Assembly: GCA_016791475.1 (NCBI GenBank) | Contig: JAEUWI010000016.1 | Span: forward strand, 1 to 64,000 | Direction: 5' to 3' | Origin: Candidatus Hydrogenedentota bacterium | GTDB taxonomy: Bacteria; Hydrogenedentota; Hydrogenedentia; Hydrogenedentales; JAEUWI01 | Length of the DNA stretch: 64,000 nucleotides | In this document: positions 50,265-59,727 of the stretch, piece after piece | Layout of the letters: every line of letters begins with the position of its first letter | Numbering within the stretch: the stretch's first letter is position 1 | Translations under genes and position numbers: made by a program | Notes under the pieces: model-generated | What the model was told of the DNA's origin: nothing | Databases searched by the model: none | Seen by the model: only the letters and a program-made list of their open reading frames with translations

Positions 50265-53126
50265 TCAGGGTTCCGCTTCGGGCGGTCCCACGAGGGTGAG
50301 CGTCACCCGGGCGCGACTCGGTTGGTTTGCTCGGTCCAGACTCAGCGAGTTAGGTCCCGGTAGCAGCATCGGGGGCGCGGGCAATTCAATCGTTTGAAGG
50401 TTATCCCCCACGGCGTTGTAGTGCGTGGCCATACCCGCAGGCTCCACTTCGACGTACTCGCCGCTGTTGATCGTCAGCGGCACTTCCAGCAGGGTACCGT
50501 TCACGCTTAGCTTCGGAGAGACCAGGCCGACACCCCTCAGGGGCACGGCGGAGACCGAACCCACGACGCACTCCGCGCTGGATCCCTCGGGCACGTTGTT
50601 GAGCCAGAGGTTCAGCTCCGCGATTTCTCCATAGTTCACCCAGAGGATGTAGTCGTGCAATACCTCGCCGAAGGGTACTTCGCCTTTCCAGTCCGCATGC
50701 CGTTTGGAGTAGGGCCAGCCGAATTCACCGAGCCGCGCGGACTCGGGCTCCACCAGTTCCACATAGCGCCAGCCCTGGAAGTCGAGGTTCACGTAGTGCT
50801 CCGCCCGACCGCCCGCAGCGGCTTCCGAGCTCTTCAATTGCACATTCAGCACGGCGCCGGAGCCATCGCCGTGGACCCACAGCCCGATACCGCGATTGTA
50901 GAGATTGAGTGCGGGCGAGAAGCGCTTGCCCGCGCCGCCCCAGGCGGAATGGGCCGATGCGCCATCGTTCCGGGCCATCAGCTTCAAGCTGGGCGCGGTC
51001 CCTTCGGGTGCAGCGGGACCTGTGGCCCAGGAGAAGGTCACGCCCTCCGCGACGGGCAGGGGCTTCAGGTCGGCATGATCGTTTCCATCGACGAGTAGCT
51101 TAGACTCGCTGTCGGAGAGGGGCTTCAATGCGGCGAGTCCCTCAATCCGGATCCGCGGGCGCTGACCTTCGAAAGGATTGTCTACCCCCCACTCAGTCGC
51201 GGCGTCTTCCTGCAACGTGTGCGCGGTCTCGCGGCGCAAGCGCGCCTGCCAGGTTCCGCCGTCGTCCTGCGTCACCACAAAGGGTTTGCGGGATTCCCGA
51301 AGGCGCGCGAGCACACCGGCGGGCAGTCCGCCGTCGAGCCGAAGGGTCTCATAGCGTTGAATGATGCCGCCGAGTCGCCGCACATTCGCGGAGCGCTCCC
51401 ACGAGGCGGGGGTGAAGCCCACGAGTAGCGAGAGGCTGGAATCCGTGGCCAGGGCCCGGGCGCAGAGGTGCTCCACATCGCTGGCGAAGGTGCGCTCCGG
51501 CTGCACGGGGGCCCAATCGAAGATCCCACTCCAGCCCAGGTTCACCGGCATGTAGTTGCGGCCCGCCGATTCATTGGCGAGGGCGTGGATGTCGGCCAGG
51601 CGTTGCGCGCCCCGGGCGGGGACGTCCCACGCGCCCATGCGCGAGCGCAGCATCCACACATGGTGGGTGATGGTGCTCATTTCGAAAAGGGCGGGGCGCT
51701 CCAGGCGCGCATTGAGTTCGAAAACAAACTTTGCGGCATAGTGCCAGCTATTCAGGCCGCCCGCCATGATATCCGCCCCGTCGAGGGCATCGAGATAGAT
51801 CATGTCGAAGCCGGCCTGATTGTAGACCTCCGCCGTGCGGGCCGCCACTTCGGTGAAGAGGGGGCTGTCGCCATCGGGCACAAAGAGGCCGAAGCATTCC
51901 TTCAGTTGCACCACCTCCACGCCTTTGGCGTGGGGCGCGGCCGTGGTGCCCAGGGCGCCCCGCTCGCAATTCGTGAAGCCGAACGGCGCTTCGGCGTTTA
52001 CACCGGAGAAAACGATTAGTTCGTCGTCGATGCGCAGGGTAACGCTGTTGCGGATTTGAAAGCCGGTCATGGTCGACACGGCCGCAGTCGACTCGGCGAC
52101 GGGTATCGCGTTGGTCAATGCATCAATATCGGCATCCAGCGTGAACGTGGCCGATGTCGCCAGCCGCCGATCCGGCACGGGCGTGACCCAGGGCGTGTCC
52201 TTCGCGATGTAGAAGGCGTAGGTGTGCAGGCCCGCTTCCAGCCCGGCGTCATGGAGCTTGTCCACGACGGCCTTCACGCCATCGGCACCGCCGGGGTAGC
52301 GCTCGGGGTTGGGCCGGAGATCGCCAAAGCGCATGGACTTGCCCGTGTGAAAGTCGATCTGCTTCATGCCCAGGTTTCTCGCAAGGGCGATCCAGGCGTC
52401 GATGGAGGATTCGCCCACCTCGCCCTCCGTGTCGATGAGATAGGAACCTCGATTTATTTTGGCATCGAGGGCCCAGGGACCGCCCAGTGGCGAGTGGGGG
52501 AGGGCGTTCGATGACAGCATCACGTGCTGGATGGCCGCGCGCATTTCCGGTTGCGGTGCAGCGATGAGGGCCGCTTTCGCGCCCACCAGGCCGAAGCGGG
52601 GATAGCAGGTGGCCATGGGTGTAACCATCGGTCCGGGGAGTTCGGGCACATTGGTCTGCAGGTTGAGGGCCAGGCTGCATACGGCCAGGTTGCTCTGCCG
52701 GGCCTGCGCACCCAGCGGAAGGTACATGAAATTGAGCTGGTCGACGCCTGCTTCGCTCACCGAGACCACCTCGAGAGTGAAATGGGTCGAAAAGGTTTCC
52801 GGTCGAAGTACGATCGTCACGCCACTATCGCCGAAGCCCACATGCCACAATCCATCGCGCACGGCGAGGGAAAGGGACTCCCACGTGGCTCCATCTTTCT
52901 GGAAGGTGCATAGGGGGGTGTCGGCCCCCTTGGCGAGGAGGTTGTCGCCGGTGGATTTGTCGAGCAGAGCGACGCTTCGCCCTGTGTGGTTCACCTCATA
53001 GCGGAGGGCGGCAGTCTCGATCACGAAAGTCTCGCTGCTCGCAAAGGTCGAAAGGAGGGAGGCGGCCAGCAGGAGCGCATACATTTGGCTGCGCGGGGTG
53101 TGCACAGGTGGGCTGTGATACTTCAA
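50265..53126 (-). CDS. large secreted TIM-barrel glycosidase-like protein
   Basis: About 953 residues from a TTG start at 53126, which has AAAAGGAG six bases upstream; a later ATG at 53084 lacks such a site. The signal core is MYALLLAASLLSTFASS. A beta-rich N-domain (TFVIETAALRYEVN, about 30-250) precedes a TIM-barrel region (MKQIDFHTGKSMRFGDL, EAGLHTYAFYIAK, GFDMIYLDALDGAD, RPALFEMSTITHH). It ends with beta-sandwich domains (LLVDGNDHADLKPLP, LNLWLNNVPEGSS) that look like carbohydrate-binding modules. No GH family can be named. A role in polysaccharide breakdown is likely. Confidence 0.8.
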   Translation of the reverse strand: MKYHSPPVHTPRSQMYALLLAASLLSTFASSETFVIETAALRYEVNHTGRSVALLDKSTGDNLLAKGADTPLCTFQKDGATWESLSLAVRDGLWHVGFGDSGVTIVLRPETFSTHFTLEVVSVSEAGVDQLNFMYLPLGAQARQSNLAVCSLALNLQTNVPELPGPMVTPMATCYPRFGLVGAKAALIAAPQPEMRAAIQHVMLSSNALPHSPLGGPWALDAKINRGSYLIDTEGEVGESSIDAWIALARNLGMKQIDFHTGKSMRFGDLRPNPERYPGGADGVKAVVDKLHDAGLEAGLHTYAFYIAKDTPWVTPVPDRRLATSATFTLDADIDALTNAIPVAESTAAVSTMTGFQIRNSVTLRIDDELIVFSGVNAEAPFGFTNCERGALGTTAAPHAKGVEVVQLKECFGLFVPDGDSPLFTEVAARTAEVYNQAGFDMIYLDALDGADIMAGGLNSWHYAAKFVFELNARLERPALFEMSTITHHVWMLRSRMGAWDVPARGAQRLADIHALANESAGRNYMPVNLGWSGIFDWAPVQPERTFASDVEHLCARALATDSSLSLLVGFTPASWERSANVRRLGGIIQRYETLRLDGGLPAGVLARLRESRKPFVVTQDDGGTWQARLRRETAHTLQEDAATEWGVDNPFEGQRPRIRIEGLAALKPLSDSESKLLVDGNDHADLKPLPVAEGVTFSWATGPAAPEGTAPSLKLMARNDGASAHSAWGGAGKRFSPALNLYNRGIGLWVHGDGSGAVLNVQLKSSEAAAGGRAEHYVNLDFQGWRYVELVEPESARLGEFGWPYSKRHADWKGEVPFGEVLHDYILWVNYGEIAELNLWLNNVPEGSSAECVVGSVSAVPLRGVGLVSPKLSVNGTLLEVPLTINSGEYVEVEPAGMATHYNAVGDNLQTIELPAPPMLLPGPNSLSLDRANQPSRARVTLTLVGPPEAEP

Positions 53127-53409
53127 TCGATGCTCCTTTTGGTCTTGCAGGGCGCATGACATTGCGCTGAAGGTTTGCGTCCCCGTGGGAATCTGGAACA
53201 ATGGGACGCCGCATGACGGGATATTTGGTGCAAGCCAGCTTTAACCATGATATCAGGAATGCGCGGCAGACTATTGAACACAATGCAGCCCCAGTTGAAG
53301 GAATCAGGATGATTTCTTCGATTCGCTCTGTTGGAGTAGAACGAAAAGGCCCCGATGCAATGGGCTCGGGGCCGTGAATGAATGGATGGAGTTCGGATTG
53401 TCGGAGCGT

Positions 53410-54471
53410 TCAGTTGGGGATGAAGCTCGTGTTGGCTTTCAGCGAAAGGATCCACTCCGCGATCAGCTTGGAGGCATTCTCCACATCGGTCAGCGAAACC
53501 AGTTCCACCGGCGTGTGCATGTAGCGGTTGGGAATGCCGATGAGGCCCGTTGCTACGCCGCCGCGGCTGAGCTGCATGGCATTGGCGTCCGTGCCGGTGC
53601 CGCGCGGCATCGCCAGGGGCTGGATCGGAATCTTGTGCTTCTTCGCGGTTGCCACGATGCCCTTGTGCACCACGGGATTAATGTTCGGGCCACGGCTGAT
53701 GATGGGCCCTTTGCCGATGGCGGTCTCGCCGTAGCGCTCGCCCTCGCCCCTGGGGTGGTCGGTGGCCCAGGCCACATCGACGGCGAGGCCCGCGTGGGGG
53801 TGGCAACCGTAGGCGCTGGTGGTGGCGCCGCGCAGGCCGATTTCTTCCTGAACCGTGGTGATGCAATAGACCGCCACGTTGATCTTCTTGTTCGCCAGCA
53901 GGCGCACGGCCTCCATAATCACAAAAGCGCCCACCCGATCATCCAGCGCGCGGGCGACGACCATCTCGTTCATCAATTCCTGATAGCCCACGGCGATGGT
54001 GATGGGGTCGCCGATGGTGACGTGCTTTTCGGCGTCCTTTTTGTCTTTTGCGCCGATGTCCACCCACATCTGGTGCATTTCCAGGGGCTTATTGCGGTCC
54101 TCCACCGGAGTCAGGTGAATGGCCTTGCGTCCGATGACGCCCGGCACCGGGCCGTCGGCGCCATGCACCGTAACCCTCTGGCCGCCCAGCACGGCACTGT
54201 CCACGCCACCGATCGGCACGAAACCGATAAAGCCGTTGGCGTCGATGGTGTTGACCATGAGCGCGATTTCGTCCACGTGTCCCGCCAGCATGATGCGCAG
54301 GTCCGCGCCCTTGTTGAGGACGTGAAACTGGTTGCCGTGGACGTCCTTGTAGATCTCGTCCACGAAGGGTTCCATGTAGGCTTTGCAGACCTTCTGGATC
54401 TTTTCTTCGAAGCCGGAAGGGCTCGGGGTGGCCAGCAGACGTTTCAGGAAATCGAGGGACTCTTTGCGCAT
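53410..54471 (-). CDS. M42-family metallopeptidase
   Basis: A 353-residue di-zinc aminopeptidase of the M42 (glutamyl aminopeptidase/FrvX) family. Metal and catalytic residues are visible: His65 and Asp67 in AGHVDEI, Asp178 in ARALDDRVG, Glu209/Glu210 in VQEEIG, Asp232 in LAVDVAW and the late His in MHTPVE. The domain order, with a small beta domain inserted after GIGG-like FVPIGGVDS, is normal. No signal peptide, so cytoplasmic peptide breakdown is expected. It is not in an obvious operon. Confidence 0.93.
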   Translation of the reverse strand: MRKESLDFLKRLLATPSPSGFEEKIQKVCKAYMEPFVDEIYKDVHGNQFHVLNKGADLRIMLAGHVDEIALMVNTIDANGFIGFVPIGGVDSAVLGGQRVTVHGADGPVPGVIGRKAIHLTPVEDRNKPLEMHQMWVDIGAKDKKDAEKHVTIGDPITIAVGYQELMNEMVVARALDDRVGAFVIMEAVRLLANKKINVAVYCITTVQEEIGLRGATTSAYGCHPHAGLAVDVAWATDHPRGEGERYGETAIGKGPIISRGPNINPVVHKGIVATAKKHKIPIQPLAMPRGTGTDANAMQLSRGGVATGLIGIPNRYMHTPVELVSLTDVENASKLIAEWILSLKANTSFIPN

Positions 54472-54513
54472 GTACGGTACTCCTGTGCGGGTTGGGCCGC
54501 TATAGTACCGGTT

Positions 54514-54659
54514 TCAGTTGACAGTTGACAATGGACGGTTGATCCGCCGCATGCGGAACAGTTGATGGTTTCTCCGCAGCTTGCGGGAATGGGTCTTATG
54601 GGTCTTATGGGTCTTATGGGTCGCGTCGCTGTCAACTGTTCCGCCTGCGGCGGATCAAC
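54514..54659. repeat. inverted 28-bp pair enclosing GGGTCTTAT nonamers
   Basis: Arms 54538-54565 and 54632-54659 are reverse complements with one mismatch, each with a CCGCATGCGG-like palindrome core and AGTTGA ends. The spacer carries over three GGGTCTTAT units (54590-54623), the reverse complement of the GACCCATAA nonamers at 33612 and 35271. AGTTGAC heptamers precede it at 54516-54530. Confidence 0.88.
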
Positions 54660-54668
54660 TGTCAACCG

Positions 54669-54791
54669 CTAAAACGCTCCCGCCTTGGCGTTGATCACGT
54701 TTTCTTTGGTTTGTACTTTGGCGTTGATAAACCCGTCCAGATTGATATTGGCGGTCTGTGGGGTGCGTGTTGCGAGTTTGATATGTTTCAT
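54669..54791 (-). CDS. 40-residue small protein
   Basis: A short ORF with an excellent start: GGAGG five bases before ATG. The product begins MKHIKLATRTPQTANINLDG and continues FINAKVQTKENVINAKAGAF. The INAK sequence occurs twice about 11 residues apart. It is basic, lacks a signal peptide and matches no family I recognise. It lies between the M42 gene and the divergent glycosidase-like gene. Evidence is the ribosome binding site and a complete frame only. Confidence 0.55.
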   Translation of the reverse strand: MKHIKLATRTPQTANINLDGFINAKVQTKENVINAKAGAF

Positions 54792-54941
54792 GGATCCTCC
54801 GGTCTCCCGTGCTTTTGGTTGCGAATGTGAAGGGTGCTTGGATAGTATCAGCGTCCGGGACCTCTGTTACACCCGTCCGGTGCCTTGTTGAGCACCGGGC
54901 AGTCCCGGTGCAGGTTCCGCTTGGAAGGGTGGTTGCCACGG

Positions 54942-57197
54942 ATGAACTACAAGTACGCCGGATTCCTCAAGACAGTGCTGGAGAAGCCCGACCCCGAAGG
55001 GCGCGACGCCGCGGAGTATGTGGAGTTTACCGCGTCGGACATCGCCCATTGGCACCTCGTGGACGACGAGTCAGACCGAGAGTGGCAGTCCATTCCCGCG
55101 GAACGCAAGCTGGGGGATGGGGGCGTCAGTCTGGTCGGGCATTTTGAGGGGGTGCGCCCCATCGACAACCTGCCGTCGAGCGATCCCAGTTTCTGGGTGT
55201 CGCTCAGCTCCCGCCGCAGCCTCGACTCCCGCTTTCCAATCGATCTCAATCGATTTCCCGTAGCGGAAATCACCTACCGTTGCGCCTCCGTTTCGGCCCG
55301 CCCGGCATGGACCCTGAGCTATCAGGGCGGATTGCACTTCGACGGCCTCGAACCCGTCCAGTCGTGGCAGACGGTGGCGCGCCTGGTGCAGCACCACGGC
55401 TTTCCGCATCAGGTGCTCCACTGTACTTTTCGCCTCTACGGGACCAAGCGCCGCACGGAGGTCCTGGAGATACAGTCGGTCCGATTCCGCGGCCTGAGCG
55501 CCAAAGAGCACGAGGCCTGCTATGGTCCCGCCAGTGGCCGGGGACCGGCCCCGAAGTCGGCGCACTATGACCTTCTCGACGAGTTTCTCCCTCTCGGCGT
55601 GTACATGAAAGCGGGCACGGCCAAGCGCATGGCGGAGTGCATGGAGATTTCGTTTCGCGACTATTGGCGTCTCGCCCTGGAAGATGTGGCCCGCCACCAC
55701 CACAACAGTGTGGCGATCGAAGAGATTGACCGCCTCTCCCAATCCGAGTGGCGCGAAGTCCTCGGGCTGGCGGAATCCTATGGCATCCGTGTATTGGCGC
55801 ACCACCATTGGCCCCGCAGCGAGTTCAACGCGGAGAAGTCCAAGTATATCGAGCGCGACATCCGCCCCTATGCCGATTCGCCCGCCATCCTGGCCTGGTC
55901 CATTCAAGACGAGCCGCCATCGCAATCTTTCAAGATGCATATGGAGGCCCAGCCCCTGATCCACGACGTGGATCCGCACCATCCCCTGGCGGTGCTTCTC
56001 CGCGAGCCGACCAATTTCCCCTTGTACGCGCCCCACTTTCCGGTGTGCGGCATATCCCACTTCAAGTCCCACGTGCCCTGGGAAATGGGGGATACGCTCA
56101 AGGCCCATTATCACCTGGCCGACGGCCAGCATGTCTGGGTCGTCGCGCCGGCCTTCGTGTACGCCACGGACACACCCGAATGGAACACGAGCCCGGAAAT
56201 GCGCCTGATGATCAATCTCGGCTTTGCGCACGGGGCGAGAGGCTGGTTTTCCTTCGCGTATCACAATGATCCGATCTGGGTGCAGGGCAATATCCAGCGC
56301 TCGCTCACGGGGCCCTTCCTCAATTTCAGCGACAACTGGTCGGAGCTCGGCCATCGCATGGAGCGATTCTCCGCCCTCGCGCCGATTTTCCTCAAGGCGA
56401 GGCCCCTTGACGAGCCCCCGCTCCACTGCTTCGACATTACCTGGGAGGAGCACCGCGAGACCACGCGCCCGCCCGGTATGCCCGCCATCCAGTGGCGCTG
56501 GCTGGAGGGGCCGGATTACCTGCTGCTCTACGTGATCAGCAACGAGCTCACCGAGGTCACGACGGTCTATATCGACGTGCCCCAGGGCCTCCCCGAGGGG
56601 CTCGAAGTCTTCGATATGACCGATTTCGTTCGCAGCCGCAACTGGCAGCCCGTCGCCTGGCGGCGCCATCTGGAAATGTTTCCCGGCCAGGGCCAGATCA
56701 TGCTCGTCGCCCGGCGGCATGTCTGCGAGGAGTTGCGCGACGCAATCAGCAGCCGCCTGCGCGACGATGATCGACGTCAAATAGCGCTGGATCTTGGGCT
56801 GGCCCGTCGGCACAACCTGGACACGAAGGCGGTCCAGCGGTCACTGCACCAGATTGGAGCGGGGGAGCCCCTTCAAGATGCGCTCAAGACCCTCGAAGCC
56901 CGGGAGCAACTGATCAACTCCATCTACCGCGCGCCGAAGCTGGCCGAGGCCCGGAGCAGCCTGACCAAGGCGGGGGCCGCCATCTGCGCCTGCGATGGCG
57001 CACTCTGTCGCCTCCTGGGAACGGGCCAGGTCGACGCCGCTTTCGAGATGGGTGTCTCGGTGCTCCCGCTGGCGCGAAAGATCGCGGGATTGCGGCTGAA
57101 GGTCCGGCGCAATCATGATGACGACCTGATTGAGCAGGCGGAGGATCTCACCCGGCAGTCGCTCAAGTTGATGGAGCGAATCCGGAAGGTCCGGTGA
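54942..57197 (+). CDS. cytoplasmic glycosidase-like protein with TIM-barrel fold
   Basis: About 751 residues from the ATG at 54942, without a signal peptide. An N-terminal beta domain (1-200) is followed by a (beta/alpha)8-like section: YDLLDEFLPLGVYMKAGT, YWRLALEDVARHHHNSVAIE, GIRVLAHHHWPRSEF, PAILAWSIQDEPPSQSF (the DEP motif resembles the acid/base Glu of clan A hydrolases), then HVWVVAPAFVYATDT and GARGWFSFAYH. The last 170 residues are helical. It resembles cellulase-fold proteins, but no CAZy family can be named. A weak GGAAGG lies upstream. Confidence 0.78.
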   Translation: MNYKYAGFLKTVLEKPDPEGRDAAEYVEFTASDIAHWHLVDDESDREWQSIPAERKLGDGGVSLVGHFEGVRPIDNLPSSDPSFWVSLSSRRSLDSRFPIDLNRFPVAEITYRCASVSARPAWTLSYQGGLHFDGLEPVQSWQTVARLVQHHGFPHQVLHCTFRLYGTKRRTEVLEIQSVRFRGLSAKEHEACYGPASGRGPAPKSAHYDLLDEFLPLGVYMKAGTAKRMAECMEISFRDYWRLALEDVARHHHNSVAIEEIDRLSQSEWREVLGLAESYGIRVLAHHHWPRSEFNAEKSKYIERDIRPYADSPAILAWSIQDEPPSQSFKMHMEAQPLIHDVDPHHPLAVLLREPTNFPLYAPHFPVCGISHFKSHVPWEMGDTLKAHYHLADGQHVWVVAPAFVYATDTPEWNTSPEMRLMINLGFAHGARGWFSFAYHNDPIWVQGNIQRSLTGPFLNFSDNWSELGHRMERFSALAPIFLKARPLDEPPLHCFDITWEEHRETTRPPGMPAIQWRWLEGPDYLLLYVISNELTEVTTVYIDVPQGLPEGLEVFDMTDFVRSRNWQPVAWRRHLEMFPGQGQIMLVARRHVCEELRDAISSRLRDDDRRQIALDLGLARRHNLDTKAVQRSLHQIGAGEPLQDALKTLEAREQLINSIYRAPKLAEARSSLTKAGAAICACDGALCRLLGTGQVDAAFEMGVSVLPLARKIAGLRLKVRRNHDDDLIEQAEDLTRQSLKLMERIRKVR

Positions 57198-57226
57198 GCG
57201 AGGCCGTAGGTTGACGCCTCAATTCA

Positions 57227-57256
57227 TTGACTTGCCCTTCCCCCGCTTGCTATACT
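57227..57256 (+). promoter_or_regulatory. sigma-70 promoter upstream of tRNA-Gln
   Basis: TTGACT (57227-57232) and TATACT (57251-57256) are 18 bases apart. The next gene is tRNA-Gln at 57355 and then prs, so this promoter probably serves the tRNA and perhaps the prs operon. Confidence 0.75.
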
Positions 57257-57354
57257 CGCCAATCCCGTGACGCCGCAACGTGAAACACGTGTGCGCTGTG
57301 CATCTGTCGGTCCTCGCTCTTGAAGGGCGGAGGGCTGTGTCGGCTGAACATCAC

Positions 57355-57429
57355 AGGGGCGTGGCCAAGTGGTAAGGCACCTGCTTTTGGTGCAGGTCAT
57401 CGTAGGTTCGAATCCTTCCGCCCCTGCCA
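57355..57429 (+). tRNA. tRNA-Gln (anticodon TTG)
   Basis: Acceptor AGGGGCG pairs with CGCCCCT. The anticodon arm CCTGC-TTTTGGT-GCAGG carries TTG, the T arm contains GGTTCGAATCC, and the discriminator G is followed by encoded CCA. A T-run (57430-57436) follows directly. Confidence 0.97.
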
Positions 57430-57456
57430 TTTTTTTGCTTTCCACGGAAGGTCATA

Positions 57457-58437
57457 TTGGGTAAAGGACTTGGCATCTCAGTGGCCTACACGAGCGATAT
57501 GAAAGTGTTCAGCGGCGGCGCCTCCGAGGCGCTGACGGCTGGCATTTGTGAGCACCTGGGATGCGAGCCCGCGCGCGCCAGCGTCGGACGTTTTTCCGAT
57601 GGTGAAATTCGGGTGCAGATCGCGGACAACATCCGCGGGCGCGATGTGTTTCTTGTGAACAGCACCTCGCCGCCGGTGAACCGGCACCTGATGGAGTTGC
57701 TCATCATGATCGACGCCGCGAAGCGCGCGTCGGCGGAGCGGATCACGGCGGTCATGCCCTATTTTGGCTATGCCCGACAGGATCGAAAAGACAAGGCGCG
57801 GGTGCCGATCACGGCGAAGCTGGTGGCCAACCTCCTTACGGCGGCGGGCGCCAATCGCGTGCTGACGGTGGACCTCCACTGCGGCCAGATCCAGGGATTT
57901 TTCGATATTCCGCTGGATCATCTTTCGGCGGAGGTGGTGTTTGTGAATTATCTGAAGAGCCACCGCGCCCTTCAGGAAGACTTGATGGTGATATCTCCCG
58001 ACACCGGCAGTGTGGGTCGCGCCCGGGAGTTTGCGAATCGACTGGGCGTTCCCCTGGCGATCGTGGACAAGCGGCGGCCGAAGGAAAATGTTGCCGAAGT
58101 CATGAACATTATCGGTGACGTCACCGGGAAGCATGCCCTGCTTTTCGACGATATGATCGACACCGCGGGCACGCTGGCCAAGGCGGCCAAGGCCATCAAG
58201 GCCCATGGCGCGCTCTCGGTGCGCGCGTGCGCCACGCACCCCGTTTTCAGCGGGCCTGCGCTGGACAATATAGAGAATTCGGAACTCGAGGAAATACTGG
58301 TATGTGATTCAATTCCCCTGTCCGAGAAGGCCCGGAGCAACCCGAAGGTTCAGGTGCTCTCCCTTGCGGCCTTGATCGGGGAAGCTATCCGCAGAATTCA
58401 CAAGGATGAATCCGTCAGCAATCTATTCAAGACCTGA
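57457..58437 (+). CDS. prs: ribose-phosphate pyrophosphokinase
   Basis: A 326-residue PRPP synthase. FSDGEIRVQI and NSTSPPVNRHLMELL form the ATP site. YFGYARQDRKDK carries the flexible-loop Arg residues, DLHCGQIQGFFD is the metal and ribose-5-phosphate loop, and LLFDDMIDTAGTL is the PRPP-binding motif. The start is TTG at 57457 behind GGAAGG; the more usual N-terminus MKVFSGGAS would start at 57499 but has no ribosome binding site. It is followed by ctc and pth, the classical gene order. Confidence 0.95.
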   Translation: MGKGLGISVAYTSDMKVFSGGASEALTAGICEHLGCEPARASVGRFSDGEIRVQIADNIRGRDVFLVNSTSPPVNRHLMELLIMIDAAKRASAERITAVMPYFGYARQDRKDKARVPITAKLVANLLTAAGANRVLTVDLHCGQIQGFFDIPLDHLSAEVVFVNYLKSHRALQEDLMVISPDTGSVGRAREFANRLGVPLAIVDKRRPKENVAEVMNIIGDVTGKHALLFDDMIDTAGTLAKAAKAIKAHGALSVRACATHPVFSGPALDNIENSELEEILVCDSIPLSEKARSNPKVQVLSLAALIGEAIRRIHKDESVSNLFKT

Positions 58438-58461
58438 CGCCGATTCGGAGGCTCAAATAGC

Positions 58462-59076
58462 ATGGAACTTCAAACGATCAACATCAGCACCCGTGAAGAG
58501 AGCGGCAAGGGCCCGGCCCGTCGCCGCCGCGTTACGGGCTCGATTCCCGCCGTGATGTACGGCGAGAAGAAGGGCGTCGTCTCGGTCATGGTCAACGCGA
58601 AGGCCTTCGTCAGCGCGCTGCACGGCAGCCAGGGCGAACACGCCATCATGCAGGCCAATGTCGAGGACAAGCCCGAGCTCAGCGGTCCGGTCCTTGTCAA
58701 GGCGGTGCAGCACCATCCGGTGAAGGAGCATATCATCCACGCCGACCTGCTCCGCATCGATCTGGCGAAGCCGATTCACACCCTGGTGCCCCTCGCGCTC
58801 GTGGGCCAGTGCCCCGGCATCGTGGAGGGCGGCGTGCCGGATCAGCCGCTGCGCGAACTCGAAATTGAATGCCTGCCGCTGGATACCCCCGCCCATCTGG
58901 ACGTGGATATCAGCGAACTGCGCATCGGCGGCCTGCTCCACGTGGCCGACCTGAAGGTTCCGGACAACATCAAAGTTGTGACCGACCCCGACCGCACGAT
59001 CATCACGATCCACCCGCCGCGCGTGGTGGCCGTGGCGGAAGCCCCGGCGGACGGCAAGAAGGGCAAGAAGAAATAA
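58462..59076 (+). CDS. ctc: 50S ribosomal protein L25/general stress protein Ctc
   Basis: A 204-residue two-domain L25 (TL5/Ctc type) protein that binds 5S rRNA. The N-terminal GKGPARRRRVTGSIPAVMYG is the L25 signature, and the C-terminal beta domain (PIHTLVPLALVGQ, VDISELRIGGLLHVADLKVP) marks the long form. The end is Lys-rich. It is 24 bases downstream of prs, with pth next, as in many bacteria. Confidence 0.95.
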   Translation: MELQTINISTREESGKGPARRRRVTGSIPAVMYGEKKGVVSVMVNAKAFVSALHGSQGEHAIMQANVEDKPELSGPVLVKAVQHHPVKEHIIHADLLRIDLAKPIHTLVPLALVGQCPGIVEGGVPDQPLRELEIECLPLDTPAHLDVDISELRIGGLLHVADLKVPDNIKVVTDPDRTIITIHPPRVVAVAEAPADGKKGKKK

Positions 59077-59127
59077 CAGGTTTGAACCGGTGCCGGGCGT
59101 ACAGCCCGGCGCCGGGCGGATTTCCTC

Positions 59128-59691
59128 ATGAAGATCATCGCTGGCCTGGGCAATCCCGGGCCGGGTTACCGGAACACCCGGCACAACCTCGGCTTCCTGC
59201 TGCTCGACCAACTGGCCCGACGCCTGAATGTTTCTTTCGACAACAAGGAGAAGCACGGCGGCCTGCTGGCCCCCGCGCGCCTGGGCACGGAAAAAATCCT
59301 GCTGGTGAAGCCGCAGACCTTCATGAACCGGAGCGGCGATTGCGTCGCCAGCGTCTGCCGGAACGCCATCTTCGACCCGTCCGACCTGCTTGTCGTGGTG
59401 GACGATATCAACCTGGCCCTTGGCCGGATTCGTTTCCGGGCGGGCGGTAGCGCGGGCGGTCACAACGGCCTCAAGTCCATCATCGAGCGGACCGGCAGCC
59501 CGGATTTCCACCGGATGCGCATGGGTGTGGGGGATGATCGAAAGAGCCGGGATCTGGCCGATCACGTGCTTTCCTCCTTTCAGCCCGAGGAGCGGCCCGC
59601 CGTGGAATCCATGCTGGAGCGCGGCAGCGACGCCGCGCTGGCCTGGCTCGAAGGCGGTATTGATCGGGCGATGAACGAGTATAATGCCTAG
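59128..59691 (+). CDS. pth: peptidyl-tRNA hydrolase
   Basis: A 187-residue enzyme releasing peptides from stalled peptidyl-tRNA. N-terminal IAGLGNPGPGY with Asn10, catalytic His in NTRHNLGF, KPQTFMNRSG and AGGHNGLKS are the four Pth signatures, and DFHRMRMGVG precedes the C-terminus. It closes the prs-ctc-pth block and is followed by ilvH 36 bases later. Confidence 0.96.
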   Translation: MKIIAGLGNPGPGYRNTRHNLGFLLLDQLARRLNVSFDNKEKHGGLLAPARLGTEKILLVKPQTFMNRSGDCVASVCRNAIFDPSDLLVVVDDINLALGRIRFRAGGSAGGHNGLKSIIERTGSPDFHRMRMGVGDDRKSRDLADHVLSSFQPEERPAVESMLERGSDAALAWLEGGIDRAMNEYNA

Positions 59692-59727
59692 AGCGCAATT
59701 CCCGCGGGCCACGGGACAGAGGAAGGA

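Noticed and set aside
53374-54528. A 384-codon plus-strand ORF opposite the M42 peptidase
   Set aside because: Antisense to a gene with all metal ligands; composition is typical of a shadow frame.
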